Assembly: GCF_041053055.1 (NCBI RefSeq)
Contig: NZ_CP163443.1
Span: forward strand, 2,790,001 to 2,854,000
Origin: Streptomyces sp. R41
Lineage (GTDB): Bacteria; Actinomycetota; Actinomycetes; Streptomycetales; Streptomycetaceae
DNA length: 64,000 nucleotides
Direction of reading: 5' to 3'
Shown here: positions 1 to 8,882 of the stretch, piece by piece
Layout: each line of letters opens with the position of its first letter
How positions within the stretch are numbered: the stretch's first letter is position 1
Made by a program: the position numbers and the translations under genes
Notes under the pieces: generated by a model
The model's input: only the letters and a program-made list of their open reading frames with translations
Told to the model about the DNA's origin: nothing
The model's database searches: none

Positions 1-437
1 CCGGGCTGATCCCCGACGCCGACGCCTACCGGGCCCGCTTCAAGAGCTGGCTGCCGTCGGTGTCGCTCCTCAAGCTCTCGGAGGAGGACGCCCTGTGGCT
101 CGGGGGCACCCCGCGCGAGTGGCTGGCGTCCGGCCCCGCCGCCGTGGTGATCACCCAGGGCGGCGACGGCCTGACGGCGTTCACTCGCGACGGCTCGGTC
201 CACTCCGTCCCCGGCGAATCGGTCGACGTCGTGGACACCATCGGCGCCGGCGACACGGTGAACGCGGCGCTGCTGCACGGCCTGGCCTCGCGGGACGCCC
301 TGTCACCGGCGGCGATGGCGGCCCTCGGCGCCGACGGATGGACCGAGCTGCTGCGCTTCGCGGCCCGCGCGGCGGCGATCACCTGCTCACGCGCGGGAGC
401 AGAACCGCCGTACGCCTCCGAGCTCGGCGACCTGTAG
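1..437 (+). CDS. PfkB-family carbohydrate (fructokinase-like) kinase, 3' end
   Basis: This is the C-terminal part of a ribokinase/PfkB sugar kinase; the 5' end lies left of the window and the reading frame is open from base 3. The visible part holds the hallmark IGAGDTVNAALLHG segment near bases 240-280: the GAGD anion hole with the catalytic Asp that activates the sugar hydroxyl for ATP-dependent phosphorylation. The preceding VVITQGGDGL segment belongs to the nucleotide-binding half. A fructokinase-type substrate is likely from the overall look, but specificity cannot be read from the fragment. The gene ends at TAG 435-437, about 90 bases ahead of a YceI remnant on the same strand. Confidence 0.85.
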   Translation, partial: GLIPDADAYRARFKSWLPSVSLLKLSEEDALWLGGTPREWLASGPAAVVITQGGDGLTAFTRDGSVHSVPGESVDVVDTIGAGDTVNAALLHGLASRDALSPAAMAALGADGWTELLRFAARAAAITCSRAGAEPPYASELGDL

Positions 438-529
438 CGGGACGCTCAGCTGCCGACCGCCCGCAGCGCCCCGGGCCGTCGCCCATTGAGCCGGTCGAGC
501 GCGCTCGCGGCGGCTTCGTCGGCGGGGAG

Positions 530-886
530 GTGTACGACCATGCCAACCCGGACCGCGACGCGCACACTCGCTCGCCCGAACTGCTCGACGTCGAGAAGCG
601 TCCGACGACGACCTTCCGCTCGACGCGGGTGTCCGGGGACGGCGAGGAGTGGTCGATGGAAGGGGACTTGACCATCGGGGACGTGACGCTGACGGTGACG
701 CTCGCCGTCGATTTCGGCGGGGTGGTGGACTCCCCCGTCGACGGTCGCAAGCACGCGGGATTCGAGGGGACGGGCGAGATCCGGCGCGGCGACTTCGGTC
801 TGGACTTCGGGACCGGGTTCCTCGGTGATGTTGTCAAGGTGCGGCTGGACATGCAGTTCGTCGAGCCGCAGGGGCAGGGCGGCTGA
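530..886 (+). pseudogene. YceI-family (polyisoprenoid-binding-like) protein, 5'-truncated remnant
   Basis: The frame ending at 886 carries the second half of a YceI lipocalin-like domain. Visible are NPDRDAHTRSPELLDVEK, then TTTFRSTRV, a GDLTIGDVTLTVTL strand pair and a C-terminal KVRLDMQF strand. YceI proteins are usually about 170-190 residues and begin with a ligand-binding strand set including a conserved R/HMV segment; that first 60-70 residues is missing and the upstream bases encode nothing similar in any frame. A GTG at 530 could still start a 118-residue product, but half a beta-barrel is unlikely to fold. It is most simply a deletion remnant. Known YceI proteins bind isoprenoid lipids. 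Confidence 0.7.
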
Positions 887-899
887 TTGTGCAACGCGC

Positions 900-930
900 G
901 GCGCCCCACGGGGAGTTCCCGTGGGGCGCC
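900..930. terminator. Bidirectional hairpin terminator between YceI remnant and uvrA
   Basis: A 13-bp perfect inverted repeat (arms 900-912 and 918-930, 5-nt loop) sits between two convergent genes and is followed by a short T-rich stretch. It can serve both strands. Confidence 0.8.
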
Positions 931-995
931 GTATTTCTTGGGACTTGTCAGGCCTTGCGCAGCCGTCCCGTTCAGGCCCCGAAGGCTCGATGGGG

Positions 996-3900
996 TCAGG
1001 CCTTGCTGGCCCGCGTGGTCTTCTTCGCGGGGGTCGCCTTCTTGGTGGCCGTCTTCTTCGTGGCCGCGGCAGCCTTCTTGGTGGCCGTGTTGTTGACGGC
1101 CTTCGTGGTCGTCTTCTTCGCCGTCGCCTTGGCCGCCACCACCTTCTTGGCGGCGGTCTTGCGCACGACCTTCACGGGGGCCGCGTCGCTGATCCGGTCG
1201 GCGCCGAGGATCTCGCGCAGGAACTTTCCGGTGTGGCTGGTCGGGACGCCGGCGACCTGCTCGGGCGTGCCCTCGGCGATCACGAGACCGCCGCCGTTGC
1301 CACCCTCGGGACCCATGTCGACGACCCAGTCCGCGGTCTTGATGACATCGAGGTTGTGCTCGATGACGATGACCGTGTTGCCCTTGTCGACCAGGCCGGA
1401 CAGCACCGTGATGAGCTTGCTGATGTCCTCGAAGTGCAGACCTGTGGTCGGCTCGTCGAGCACGTACACCGTGCGGCCCGTGGAACGCTTCTGCAGCTCG
1501 CTCGCGAGCTTGACGCGCTGCGCCTCACCGCCGGACAGCGTCGGCGCGGACTGGCCGAGCCGGACGTAGCCCAGACCGACGTCGTTGAGCGTCCGCAGGT
1601 GGCGGGCGATCGCCGGGACGGCCTCGAAGAAGCCGAGGGCCTCCTCGATCGGCATGTCGAGGACCTCGGAGATGGACTTGCCCTTGTAGTGGACCTCCAG
1701 GGTCTCCCGGTTGTAGCGCGCCCCGTGGCAGACCTCGCAGGGGACATACACATCCGGCAGGAAGTTCATCTCGATCTTGATGGTGCCGTCGCCGGAGCAG
1801 TTCTCGCAGCGGCCGCCCTTGACGTTGAAGGAGAAGCGGCCGGGCAGGTAGCCCCGCACCTTCGCCTCGGTCGTCTCCGCGAACAGCTTGCGGACGTGGT
1901 CGAAGACTCCGGTGTACGTCGCAGGGTTCGACCGGGGTGTACGGCCGATGGGCGACTGGTCGACGTGCACGACCTTGTCGACGAGGTCGTCACCCTCCAC
2001 ACGCGTGTGCCGCCCGGGAACGTTCCTCGCGCCGTTCAGCTCGCGGGCCAGGTGCGTGTACAGGATGTCGTTGACCAGTGTCGACTTGCCGGAGCCCGAG
2101 ACGCCGGTGACGGCCGTGAGGACGCCCAGCGGGAAGGACACGTCGATGTCCTGGAGGTTGTTCTCCCGGGCGCCGTGCACTGTGAGCTTGCGGCTCGGGT
2201 CGGCGGGGCGGCGGATGTCCGGGGTCGCGATCTCCTTCTTGCGCGACAGGTACTGGCCGGTCATCGACTCGGGGTTGGTGAGCAGCTCCTTCAAGGGGCC
2301 GCTGTGCACGACCTTGCCGCCGTGCTCGCCCGCGCCGGGGCCGATGTCGACGATCCAGTCGGCGACCTTGATGGTGTCCTCGTCGTGCTCGACGACGATG
2401 AGGGTGTTACCCATGTCGCGCAGCCGGACCAGGGTCTCGATCAGCCGGTGGTTGTCGCGCTGGTGCAGACCGATGGAGGGCTCGTCGAGGACGTACAGGA
2501 CGCCCACGAGCCCGGAGCCGATCTGGGTGGCCAGACGGATGCGCTGGGCCTCACCGCCGGAGAGGGTGCCGGCGGCGCGGTTCAGCGACAGGTAGTCGAG
2601 GCCGACGTCGACCAGGAAGCGCAGCCTTTCGTTGACCTCCTTCAGGACGCGCTCGGCGATCTTCTTGTCGCGGGCGTTGAGCTTCAGCTCGCCCAGGAAG
2701 TCCGCGCAGTCGCTGATGGACATCGCGGAGACCTCGGCGATCGACTTCTCCATGACGGTGACCGCGAGGACGAGCGGCTTCAGACGCGTGCCCTCACAGG
2801 TGGGGCAGGGCACCTCGCGCATATAGCCCTCGAAGCGCTCTCGGCTCGCGTCGCTCTCGGCGTCGCTGTGCCGGCGCTTGACGAAGTTCACGGCACCCTC
2901 GAAGGACGCCATGTACACGCGCTCGCGGCCGTACCGGTTGCGGTAGCGGATCTGGATCTGTGTCTTGTGGCCGTAGAGCAGGGCCTTCTTGGCGCGCTGC
3001 GGCAGGCCCGCGAAGGGGATGTCCGTCCGGAAGCCGAGTGCGTCCGCGAGGGCGCCGATCTGGCGGTCGAAGTAGTCCTTGGTGTGTCCGTGCGACCAAG
3101 GGTGGATGGCGCCCTCGTCGAGGGACTTCTCCTCGTCCGGGATGATCAGCTCGGGGTCGACCTCCATGCGCGTACCGATGCCGGTGCACTCGGGGCAGGC
3201 GCCGAAGGGCGAGTTGAAGGAGAAGGAGCGGGGCTCCAGCTCTTCGAAGGACAGGTCGTCGTACGGGCAGTACAGGTGCTCCGAGTACATGCGCTCGCGC
3301 TCGGGGTCGTCCTCGGGGAGGTCGACGAAGTCGAGAACGACCATGCCGCCGGAGAGGCCGAGGGCGGTCTCCACGGAGTCGGTCAGGCGGCGCTTGGCGG
3401 AGTCCTTCACCGTGAGGCGGTCGACGACCACCTCGATGGTGTGCTTCTCCTGCTTCTTCAGCGTGGGCGGCTCGGTGAGCTGGATCGTCTCGCCGTCGAC
3501 CCTGGCCCGACTGTACCCCTTGGTCTGAAGATCGGCGAAGAGGTCGACGAACTCTCCCTTGCGCTCGCGCACCAGCGGCGACAGGACCTGGAAGCGGCTC
3601 CCCTCCGGCAGCTCCAGGACCTTGTCGACGATGGCCTGCGGCGACTGGCGCGTGATGGGGCGGCCGCACTCGGGACAGTGCGGCTTGCCGATGCGCGCGA
3701 AGAGCAGGCGCAGATAGTCGTAGACCTCTGTGATGGTGCCGACCGTCGAGCGCGGGTTGCGCGAGGTCGACTTCTGGTCGATGGAGACCGCCGGGGAGAG
3801 GCCTTCGATGAAGTCGACATCCGGCTTGTCCATCTGGCCGAGGAACTGCCGGGCGTACGAGGAGAGCGACTCCACGTAGCGCCGCTGCCCCTCGGCGAAG

Positions 3901-4037
3901 ATCGTGTCGAAGGCCAGCGAGGACTTGCCCGACCCCGACAGGCCCGTGAAGACGATGAGCGAGTCGCGCGGGAGGTCGAGCGAGACATTCTTGAGATTGT
4001 GCTCGCGCGCTCCACGGACGATGAGACGGTCGGCCAC
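996..4037 (-). CDS. uvrA: Excinuclease ABC subunit A
   Basis: UvrA is the damage-recognition ATPase of nucleotide excision repair; it loads UvrB on lesions. The 1013-residue product has two ABC cassettes. The first has Walker [10 protein letters not shown] near residue 30 and signature [12 protein letters not shown]; the second has [11 protein letters not shown] and [12 protein letters not shown]. Zinc-finger cysteines are visible as CPECGRP, CPTCEG and the CENCSG/CEVCHG pair. I take the GTG at 4035-4037 ([14 protein letters not shown]), where family conservation begins; an upstream ATG at 4088 is possible. The last about 55 residues form a lysine/alanine-rich histone H1-like tail ([21 protein letters not shown]) beyond the usual end. 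uvrB lies 14 kb away and is not cotranscribed. Confidence 0.97.
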   Translation of the reverse strand: MADRLIVRGAREHNLKNVSLDLPRDSLIVFTGLSGSGKSSLAFDTIFAEGQRRYVESLSSYARQFLGQMDKPDVDFIEGLSPAVSIDQKSTSRNPRSTVGTITEVYDYLRLLFARIGKPHCPECGRPITRQSPQAIVDKVLELPEGSRFQVLSPLVRERKGEFVDLFADLQTKGYSRARVDGETIQLTEPPTLKKQEKHTIEVVVDRLTVKDSAKRRLTDSVETALGLSGGMVVLDFVDLPEDDPERERMYSEHLYCPYDDLSFEELEPRSFSFNSPFGACPECTGIGTRMEVDPELIIPDEEKSLDEGAIHPWSHGHTKDYFDRQIGALADALGFRTDIPFAGLPQRAKKALLYGHKTQIQIRYRNRYGRERVYMASFEGAVNFVKRRHSDAESDASRERFEGYMREVPCPTCEGTRLKPLVLAVTVMEKSIAEVSAMSISDCADFLGELKLNARDKKIAERVLKEVNERLRFLVDVGLDYLSLNRAAGTLSGGEAQRIRLATQIGSGLVGVLYVLDEPSIGLHQRDNHRLIETLVRLRDMGNTLIVVEHDEDTIKVADWIVDIGPGAGEHGGKVVHSGPLKELLTNPESMTGQYLSRKKEIATPDIRRPADPSRKLTVHGARENNLQDIDVSFPLGVLTAVTGVSGSGKSTLVNDILYTHLARELNGARNVPGRHTRVEGDDLVDKVVHVDQSPIGRTPRSNPATYTGVFDHVRKLFAETTEAKVRGYLPGRFSFNVKGGRCENCSGDGTIKIEMNFLPDVYVPCEVCHGARYNRETLEVHYKGKSISEVLDMPIEEALGFFEAVPAIARHLRTLNDVGLGYVRLGQSAPTLSGGEAQRVKLASELQKRSTGRTVYVLDEPTTGLHFEDISKLITVLSGLVDKGNTVIVIEHNLDVIKTADWVVDMGPEGGNGGGLVIAEGTPEQVAGVPTSHTGKFLREILGADRISDAAPVKVVRKTAAKKVVAAKATAKKTTTKAVNNTATKKAAAATKKTATKKATPAKKTTRASKA

Positions 4038-4260
4038 GCCGGTCCGCACCTTTCTTGAGAGAAGTGACAGGGGCGGGGCCCCCGTCATTTTTCAGAGTAG
4101 GGGGAGCCACTGACAGCGCCGGTTGGTTTCCCTGGTTCACAACAATCCCGGGCCATCCAGCATGCCCGACGCCGTGCCCGAGCTTATAGCACGGGTATTC
4201 GATTTGCGGGGGTGGTCGACCACCTTCACCCAAACGTGTGGCAGGGCTAGGGTCGGCCTC

Positions 4261-4950
4261 ATGATTGATCATGTGCGCGACCTGGCGTCTGTACGTGACG
4301 CGACCGAACGGCTGCTCACCGCAGCGGCCAAATTGGACAACGCATCCGTGGCCGAGCCGTCACGGCTTCCCGGCTGGAGCCGCGGCCACGTCCTCGCCCA
4401 CCTCGCCCGCAACGCGGACGCTCTCGTGAACGTCCTCGAAGGGCATCCCATGTACGCCTCGGGCGACGCCCGGGACACCGACATCGAGCGGGACGCGCCG
4501 CGCCCCCTGGACACGCAGCTCGCGGACGTGCGCGAGAGCGCGGCCCGCTTCCAGGAGGCGGCGGCCGCGCCCGCGGACTGGTCCCGCACGGTGGAGCTGC
4601 GCAACGGGGTCACGGACTCGGCATCCCGGGTGCCGTTCCGGCGGTGGGTCGAGGTGGAGCTGCACCACGTGGATCTGGGGATCGGGTACGAGCTCGAGGA
4701 TCTTCCAGAGGAGTTCGTGGAACGGGAGATCGAGTTCCTCGCCGCCCGCTTCGCCGGGCATCCCGATGTGCCGCCCACACGGATCACGGACGGCACGCGC
4801 GCGTGGAGCACGGGACGCGGCACGGAGGGCACCCCGGAGGTCATCGTGACCGGCCCGACGCCTGTACTCCTGGGCTGGCTCGCGGGGCGCCGCGACGGGG
4901 CCGATCTGACGGTCGACGGTGGCCTGCTTCCCGCCCTCCCCCCGCTATAG
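4261..4950 (+). CDS. Maleylpyruvate isomerase family (mycothiol-dependent, DinB-like) protein
   Basis: This 229-residue protein has the N-terminal pattern of mycothiol-dependent maleylpyruvate isomerase N-domains (a DinB-like four-helix bundle): RDATERLLTAAAKLDN, then LPGWSRGHVLAHLARNADAL with a metal-binding histidine, and RWVEVELHHVDLG with further histidines. The C-terminal region (VTGPTPVLLGWLAGR) matches the smaller domain of the family. The start is the ATG at 4261, where conservation begins; the longer frame from 4123 reads unconserved sequence. It is divergent from uvrA and 9 bases ahead of a metallo-beta-lactamase-fold gene, so the two are probably cotranscribed. The true substrate is unknown; many paralogues in this genus have no assigned reaction. 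Confidence 0.85.
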   Translation: MIDHVRDLASVRDATERLLTAAAKLDNASVAEPSRLPGWSRGHVLAHLARNADALVNVLEGHPMYASGDARDTDIERDAPRPLDTQLADVRESAARFQEAAAAPADWSRTVELRNGVTDSASRVPFRRWVEVELHHVDLGIGYELEDLPEEFVEREIEFLAARFAGHPDVPPTRITDGTRAWSTGRGTEGTPEVIVTGPTPVLLGWLAGRRDGADLTVDGGLLPALPPL

Positions 4951-4959
4951 GCTGCCGTC

Positions 4960-5616
4960 ATGACGTACAGCGGAGCGGTGAAGGTCGGCGGCCCTGCCGA
5001 TGTGCACGAGCTGCAGAACCTGATGATCTCCAAGGTCGCCGTCGGCCCGATGGACAACAACGCCTATCTGCTGCGCTGCCGGGCCACCGACGAGCAGCTT
5101 CTGATCGACGCGGCGAACGACGCCTCGACGCTGCTCACGCTGATCGGCGACGACGGCATCGCGTCCGTCGTGACCACCCATCAGCACGGCGACCACTGGC
5201 AGGCGCTCGCGGAGGTAGTGGCGGCCACCGGCGCGCGCACCTACGCGGGCCGGGACGACGCCGACGGCATCCCGGTGCCGACCGACGTCCTCGTGGACGA
5301 CGGCGACACGATCCGGGTGGGGCGCGTGGAACTCACCGCGCGCCACCTGGTGGGGCACACACCGGGCTCGATCGCCCTTGTCTACGACGACCCGCACGGG
5401 CATCCGCATGTGTTCACAGGGGACTGCCTGTTCCCGGGCGGTGTGGGCAACACACGCAAGGACCCGAAGGCGTTCGCCAGCCTCATCCACGACGTCGAGA
5501 CCAAGATCTTCGGCGTGCTGCCGGACGAGACCTGGGTCTACCCCGGGCACGGCAACGACACGACGCTGGGCGCGGAGCGACCGCATTTGCCGGAGTGGCA
5601 CGCGCGGGGGTGGTGA
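4960..5616 (+). CDS. MBL-fold metallo-hydrolase (glyoxalase II-like)
   Basis: A 218-residue metallo-beta-lactamase-fold hydrolase. The metal motif is THQHGDHW near residues 72-78 (HxHxDH), followed by GHTPGS with the next histidine, FTGDCLFPGG with the bridging aspartate, and VYPGHGNDT with the last histidine. This arrangement is that of the glyoxalase II/hydroxyacylglutathione hydrolase-like branch, which binds two zinc or iron ions and hydrolyses thioesters or similar. In a mycothiol organism the thiol partner would not be glutathione, which fits its position just after a mycothiol-type isomerase gene. That partnership is inference from adjacency only. Confidence 0.88.
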   Translation: MTYSGAVKVGGPADVHELQNLMISKVAVGPMDNNAYLLRCRATDEQLLIDAANDASTLLTLIGDDGIASVVTTHQHGDHWQALAEVVAATGARTYAGRDDADGIPVPTDVLVDDGDTIRVGRVELTARHLVGHTPGSIALVYDDPHGHPHVFTGDCLFPGGVGNTRKDPKAFASLIHDVETKIFGVLPDETWVYPGHGNDTTLGAERPHLPEWHARGW

Positions 5617-5627
5617 ACCCGCGCTCA

Positions 5628-5655
5628 GGGGCGCGTGTTCACAAGCACGCGCCCC
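5628..5655 (+). terminator. Hairpin terminator after the MBL hydrolase
   Basis: A 10-bp GC-rich perfect stem (arms 5628-5637 and 5646-5655, 8-nt loop) starts 12 bases after the stop codon and leads into a short T-containing run. Confidence 0.7.
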
Positions 5656-6000
5656 GCGCTTTCTCGTGAGTGCACACCTCGTGTGTCTCACGAGCGCGTA
5701 CCCCGCACGCCGCACGGGCGCGCTCCGTGCCATTCAGGTGCACGTGCCCCCGCGCGAAGGGTGAAGCGCGCGCCCCGTGTGAACCGAGCGCACGCGCCGG
5801 TGTCACGCGCGCGCTCCCGGCGCGGGCACTGGTGCAGTCCACTGGAGGCAGCCCCGCGCAGGATGACGGCTCCTGCGCGGCAACGGGCCGCCGGCCTTTC
5901 GATCCCCGCCCTCGGCCGGCGGCCCCGGCAGAGCTTCTCGTCGAGCACACGGCCGAGCTTCTCGTGGAGCGTTCACGGGACTGCAACACACGTTCCCACT
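5656..6000. other. Intergenic region, no gene seen
   Basis: Open frames here are artefacts of a GCGCG-rich composition with no family resemblance. It holds small inverted and direct repeats, including two copies of a 16-base GAGCTTCTCGT motif at about 5932-5967 that differ at one base. It presumably contains the promoter of the ABC importer; no clear -10/-35 pair was identified. Confidence 0.5.
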
Positions 6001-6060
6001 ATGCGGACATTTGCCCTTGTGACCTCGACAAACAGCGGGGTGCACTGCCACTCTCCCGCC

Positions 6061-6945
6061 ATGCATCTCGCCCAACGCGCCCTGCGCCGCACCGCGTCCG
6101 CCGCCACCGTCGCCCTGCTCGCCCTGGCAGTGGGCTGTGCTCCGCAGCCGGAGGAGAAGGCGACCGACAAGGCCTCCGGAGCAACCGGGGAGACCTGCGC
6201 CAAAGGCAAGTTGAGCACCCAGACCTCCGGCAAGCTCACGATCGCGACCGACGAGCCCGCGTACGAGCCATGGTTCAAGGACGACAAGCCCGCCAACGGC
6301 AAGGGCTTCGAGTCTGCGGTCGCATACGCCGTGGCCAAGCAACTCGGCTACGCCAACGGCGATGTCGTCTGGCAGAGCGTCCCCTTCAACAAGGCCTTCG
6401 CGCCCGGCCAGAAGACCTTCGACTTCGACATCAACCAGGTGTCGATCAGCACCGAGCGCAAGAAGGCCGTGGACTTCTCGTCCGGCTACTACGACGTGCG
6501 CCAGGCCGTCATCGCGCTGAAGAGCTCCAAGGCCGCGAAGGCGAAGAGCATCGCGGACCTCAAGGGTCTGAAGCTGGGCGCCCAGGTCGGCACCACCAGC
6601 CTGAACTACATCGACGACGTGGTGAAGCCGACCCAGGAGCCGGCCGCGTACGCGAAGAACGACCAGGCCAAGTCCGCGCTGAAGAACGGCCAGGTGGACG
6701 CCATCGTGGTCGACCTGCCCACCGCGTTCTACATCACGGCGGCCGAGGTGACCGACGCGAAGATCGTCGGGCAGTTCGAGAACCAGGGCGGCACGCCCGA
6801 GCAGTTCGGGCTCGTTCTCGACAAGGGCAGCGCGCTGACCTCCTGCGTGACGAAGGCCGTGGACACCCTGCGCGAGGACGGCACGCTGGCGAAGATCGAG
6901 AAGCAGTGGCTCTCCGAGGCCGTCGACGCTCCGGTGCTCAAGTGA
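6061..6945 (+). CDS. Polar amino-acid ABC transporter, substrate-binding lipoprotein
   Basis: The 294-residue product begins with a lipoprotein signal peptide: basic MHLAQRALRR, a hydrophobic alanine/leucine core and a lipobox ending LAVGC, giving lipidated Cys23 outside the membrane. The rest is a type-II periplasmic-binding fold of the SBP_bac_3 family (TIATDEPAYEPWF, VPFNKAFAPGQKTFDFDINQVSI, DLKGLKLGAQVGTTS, LPTAFYITAAEV). It should bind a polar amino acid or derivative outside the cell and deliver it to the permease encoded next. The first of three genes with 4-bp overlaps, so clearly an operon. ATG 6001 is an in-frame alternative start, but 6061 places the signal peptide correctly. Confidence 0.92.
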   Translation: MHLAQRALRRTASAATVALLALAVGCAPQPEEKATDKASGATGETCAKGKLSTQTSGKLTIATDEPAYEPWFKDDKPANGKGFESAVAYAVAKQLGYANGDVVWQSVPFNKAFAPGQKTFDFDINQVSISTERKKAVDFSSGYYDVRQAVIALKSSKAAKAKSIADLKGLKLGAQVGTTSLNYIDDVVKPTQEPAAYAKNDQAKSALKNGQVDAIVVDLPTAFYITAAEVTDAKIVGQFENQGGTPEQFGLVLDKGSALTSCVTKAVDTLREDGTLAKIEKQWLSEAVDAPVLK

Positions 6946-7844
6946 CGGTCCTGAAGGAGGAGTCGGGAGAGGACTCCGGCGAAGGAGACATGCGCGACGC
7001 CTACGTGCCGTCGCAGCGGCGGCTCGAGCGCGAGCGCCACAAGCGCGCCCGCGCCCGCCGCGCGACGGCGATCGCCGCGCTCTCCACCCTGGTCACCGGC
7101 GTCGTGCTGTACTTCGTCGTCGTCAACGCGCCCGGCTGGCCGCGCACCAAAGAGACGTTCTTCAACGCGCAGTACGCGCGCGAGGCGTTCCCCAAGGTTC
7201 TCGAAGGACTCTGGCTCAACGTCCGGCTGCTGCTGATATGCGGCGCGGCGGTCCTCGTCCTGGGGATGCTGATCGCCATCGCCCGCACGCTGCGCGGCCC
7301 GGTGTTCTTCCCGCTCCGGGCGCTGGCCGCCGCGTACACCGACTTCTTCCGCGGACTCCCGCTGATCATCAACCTGATGATCGTGGTCCTGGGCGTCCCC
7401 GCGCTGCGGCTGCAGGGCGTCACGGTGGACCCGGTCCTCCTCGGCGGGACGGCGCTGACGCTGACGTACTCGGCGTATGTCGCCGAGGTGTTCCGCGCCG
7501 GCATCGAGTCCATCCACCCCTCGCAGCGCGCGGCGGCCCGCTCACTGGGCCTGACCAACCGGCAGGCCCTGCGCTACGTCGTCCTCCCCCAGGCCGTACG
7601 CCGCCAGGTGCCACCCCTCCTCAACGACCTCGTGTCCCTCCAGAAGGACACCGGACTCGTCTCGATCGGCGGCGCGGTGGACGCGGTACGCGCCGCCGAC
7701 ATCATCGTGGGCCGTAGCCTCAACTACACGCCGTACATCGTCGCGGGACTGGTCTTCGTCGCCCTGACCATCCCGATGACCCGCTTCACGGACTGGGTCA
7801 CGGCCCGGATGGACCGTCAGCGGGCACAGGGAGGGACCATATGA
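6942..7844 (+). CDS. Polar amino-acid ABC transporter permease
   Basis: A 300-residue membrane permease of the HisM/GlnP class. A basic cytoplasmic N-terminus (RRLERERHKRARARR) precedes one signal-anchor helix (about residues 45-65) and four to five further helices. The EAA coupling loop is visible as RAAARSLGLTNRQALRYVVLPQAVRR, which docks on the ATPase. GTG 6942 overlaps the TGA of the binding-protein gene by 4 bases; an ATG at 6990 with GAAGGAG just before it is an alternative start. A single permease gene suggests a homodimeric channel. The downstream ATPase start overlaps this stop (ATGA). Confidence 0.92.
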   Translation: MTVLKEESGEDSGEGDMRDAYVPSQRRLERERHKRARARRATAIAALSTLVTGVVLYFVVVNAPGWPRTKETFFNAQYAREAFPKVLEGLWLNVRLLLICGAAVLVLGMLIAIARTLRGPVFFPLRALAAAYTDFFRGLPLIINLMIVVLGVPALRLQGVTVDPVLLGGTALTLTYSAYVAEVFRAGIESIHPSQRAAARSLGLTNRQALRYVVLPQAVRRQVPPLLNDLVSLQKDTGLVSIGGAVDAVRAADIIVGRSLNYTPYIVAGLVFVALTIPMTRFTDWVTARMDRQRAQGGTI

Positions 7845-8593
7845 CCGACGCTCCGGTGCTGCGGATGGAGTCCGTCCGCAAGACCTTCGGTGAATCGGTC
7901 GTGCTGCGGGACGTCGACCTGGAGGTCGCCCCGCACACGGTGACCGCGCTCATCGGCGCCTCCGGCTCCGGCAAGTCGACCCTGCTGCGCTGCGCGAACC
8001 TCCTCGAAGAGATAGACGACGGCGCGATCTGGCTGGACGACGAGGAGATCACCGACCCCCGGGCCGACCAGGACGCGGTGCGCCGCCGGATCGGCGTGGT
8101 GTTCCAGGCGTACAACCTCTTTCCGCACATGACCGTCCTGGAGAACATCACCCTCGCACCGCGCCGCGTGCACGGCGTGAACCGCGCGGAGGCGGAGGCA
8201 CACGCGTGTGAGCTGCTCGAACGGCTCGGGCTCGGCGCCAAGGCGGGCGAGTACCCGGACCGGCTGAGCGGCGGCCAGCAGCAACGGGCCGCGATCGTCC
8301 GCGCCTTGGCCGTACGCCCCCGACTGCTCCTCCTCGACGAGATCACCGCAGCTCTCGACCCGGAACTCGTGGGCGAAGTCCTGAACGTCGTCCGGGACTT
8401 GAAGGACGACGGCATGACCATGGTCCTCGCCACGCACGAGATGGGCTTCGCCCGCGAGGTCGCGGACCAGGTCTGCTTCCTGGACGGCGGTGTGGTCCTC
8501 GAGCGCGGCACGGCCGAGGAGGTCTTCGGAGACCCCCGGGAGGAGCGCACCCAGCGGTTCCTGCACCGGATCGTGGAGGCGAGGCGACTCTGA
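7841..8593 (+). CDS. Polar amino-acid ABC transporter ATP-binding protein
   Basis: A 250-residue ABC ATPase of the GlnQ/HisP type that powers the importer encoded upstream. Visible motifs: Walker A GASGSGKST (residues about 38-46), Q-loop VVFQAYNLFPH, signature LSGGQQQRAAIVRAL, Walker B LLLLDEITAALDPEL and switch histidine LATHEMGFAREVAD. In Walker B the usual DEPTSALD is DEITAALD, an Ile-Thr variant common in actinobacterial members. Start ATG overlaps the permease stop by 4 bases. The stop at 8593 faces convergent genes with no obvious hairpin between them. Confidence 0.95.
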   Translation: MTDAPVLRMESVRKTFGESVVLRDVDLEVAPHTVTALIGASGSGKSTLLRCANLLEEIDDGAIWLDDEEITDPRADQDAVRRRIGVVFQAYNLFPHMTVLENITLAPRRVHGVNRAEAEAHACELLERLGLGAKAGEYPDRLSGGQQQRAAIVRALAVRPRLLLLDEITAALDPELVGEVLNVVRDLKDDGMTMVLATHEMGFAREVADQVCFLDGGVVLERGTAEEVFGDPREERTQRFLHRIVEARRL

Positions 8594-8617
8594 CGCCTGC
8601 CTCCGTCACGCCGCGGA

Positions 8618-8881
8618 TCAGTACAGCAGCTCACTGCCCTCGGGTATCTCGGCCCAGCGCCGCGGCGGCCCCTCGACGGCGCGGCGGTCGGTGACGCGTA
8701 CGCCGCCCATGTACGAGGCGTAGGCGAGCTCGTAGGCGCCCCACATCCCCTCGGCCTTGTCCCACTGCCAAAAGCGGTACAGCCAGTGGATGTCGGGTTC
8801 GTCCCCGAACACGAAGCCGATCTCCTCGTGCAACTCGCTGTGGCCGTCGCGCGAGAAGTCGCCGAAGGTGCTCGTCCTCCG
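8618..8881 (-). pseudogene. Uncharacterised protein, coding frame lacking a start codon
   Basis: A clear coding frame of about 85 residues runs from STFGDFSRDGHSELHEEIGF to PRRWAEIPEGSELLY, acidic and aromatic-rich with FWQWDKAEGMWGAYELAYASYMGG in the middle. No ATG, GTG or TTG exists near its beginning: upstream in this frame lies only the shadow of the neighbouring gene. A good GGAGG (complement of 8876-8880) is present, and the position six bases after it, where a start should be, is ACC (complement of 8867-8869). I infer a lost start codon, or possibly initiation at a non-standard codon. Family not recognised. It sits 1-2 bases downstream of the 8883-9473 gene and was probably cotranscribed with it. 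Confidence 0.6.
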
Positions 8882-8882
8882 G

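Noticed and set aside
825..4058. 1077-residue plus-strand frame across uvrA
   Set aside because: It is the antisense shadow of uvrA caused by high GC; its residue pattern (Asp-Val-Arg-Leu rich) is random and no motif is present.
4123..4260. Extended N-terminus of the maleylpyruvate isomerase-like gene
   Set aside because: The upstream 46 codons overlap the divergent promoter region and are unconserved; ATG 4261 fits the family start.
5635..6060. Longer start for the ABC binding protein
   Set aside because: An extra 142 codons rich in Arg/Pro precede the signal peptide; the signal peptide must be N-terminal.
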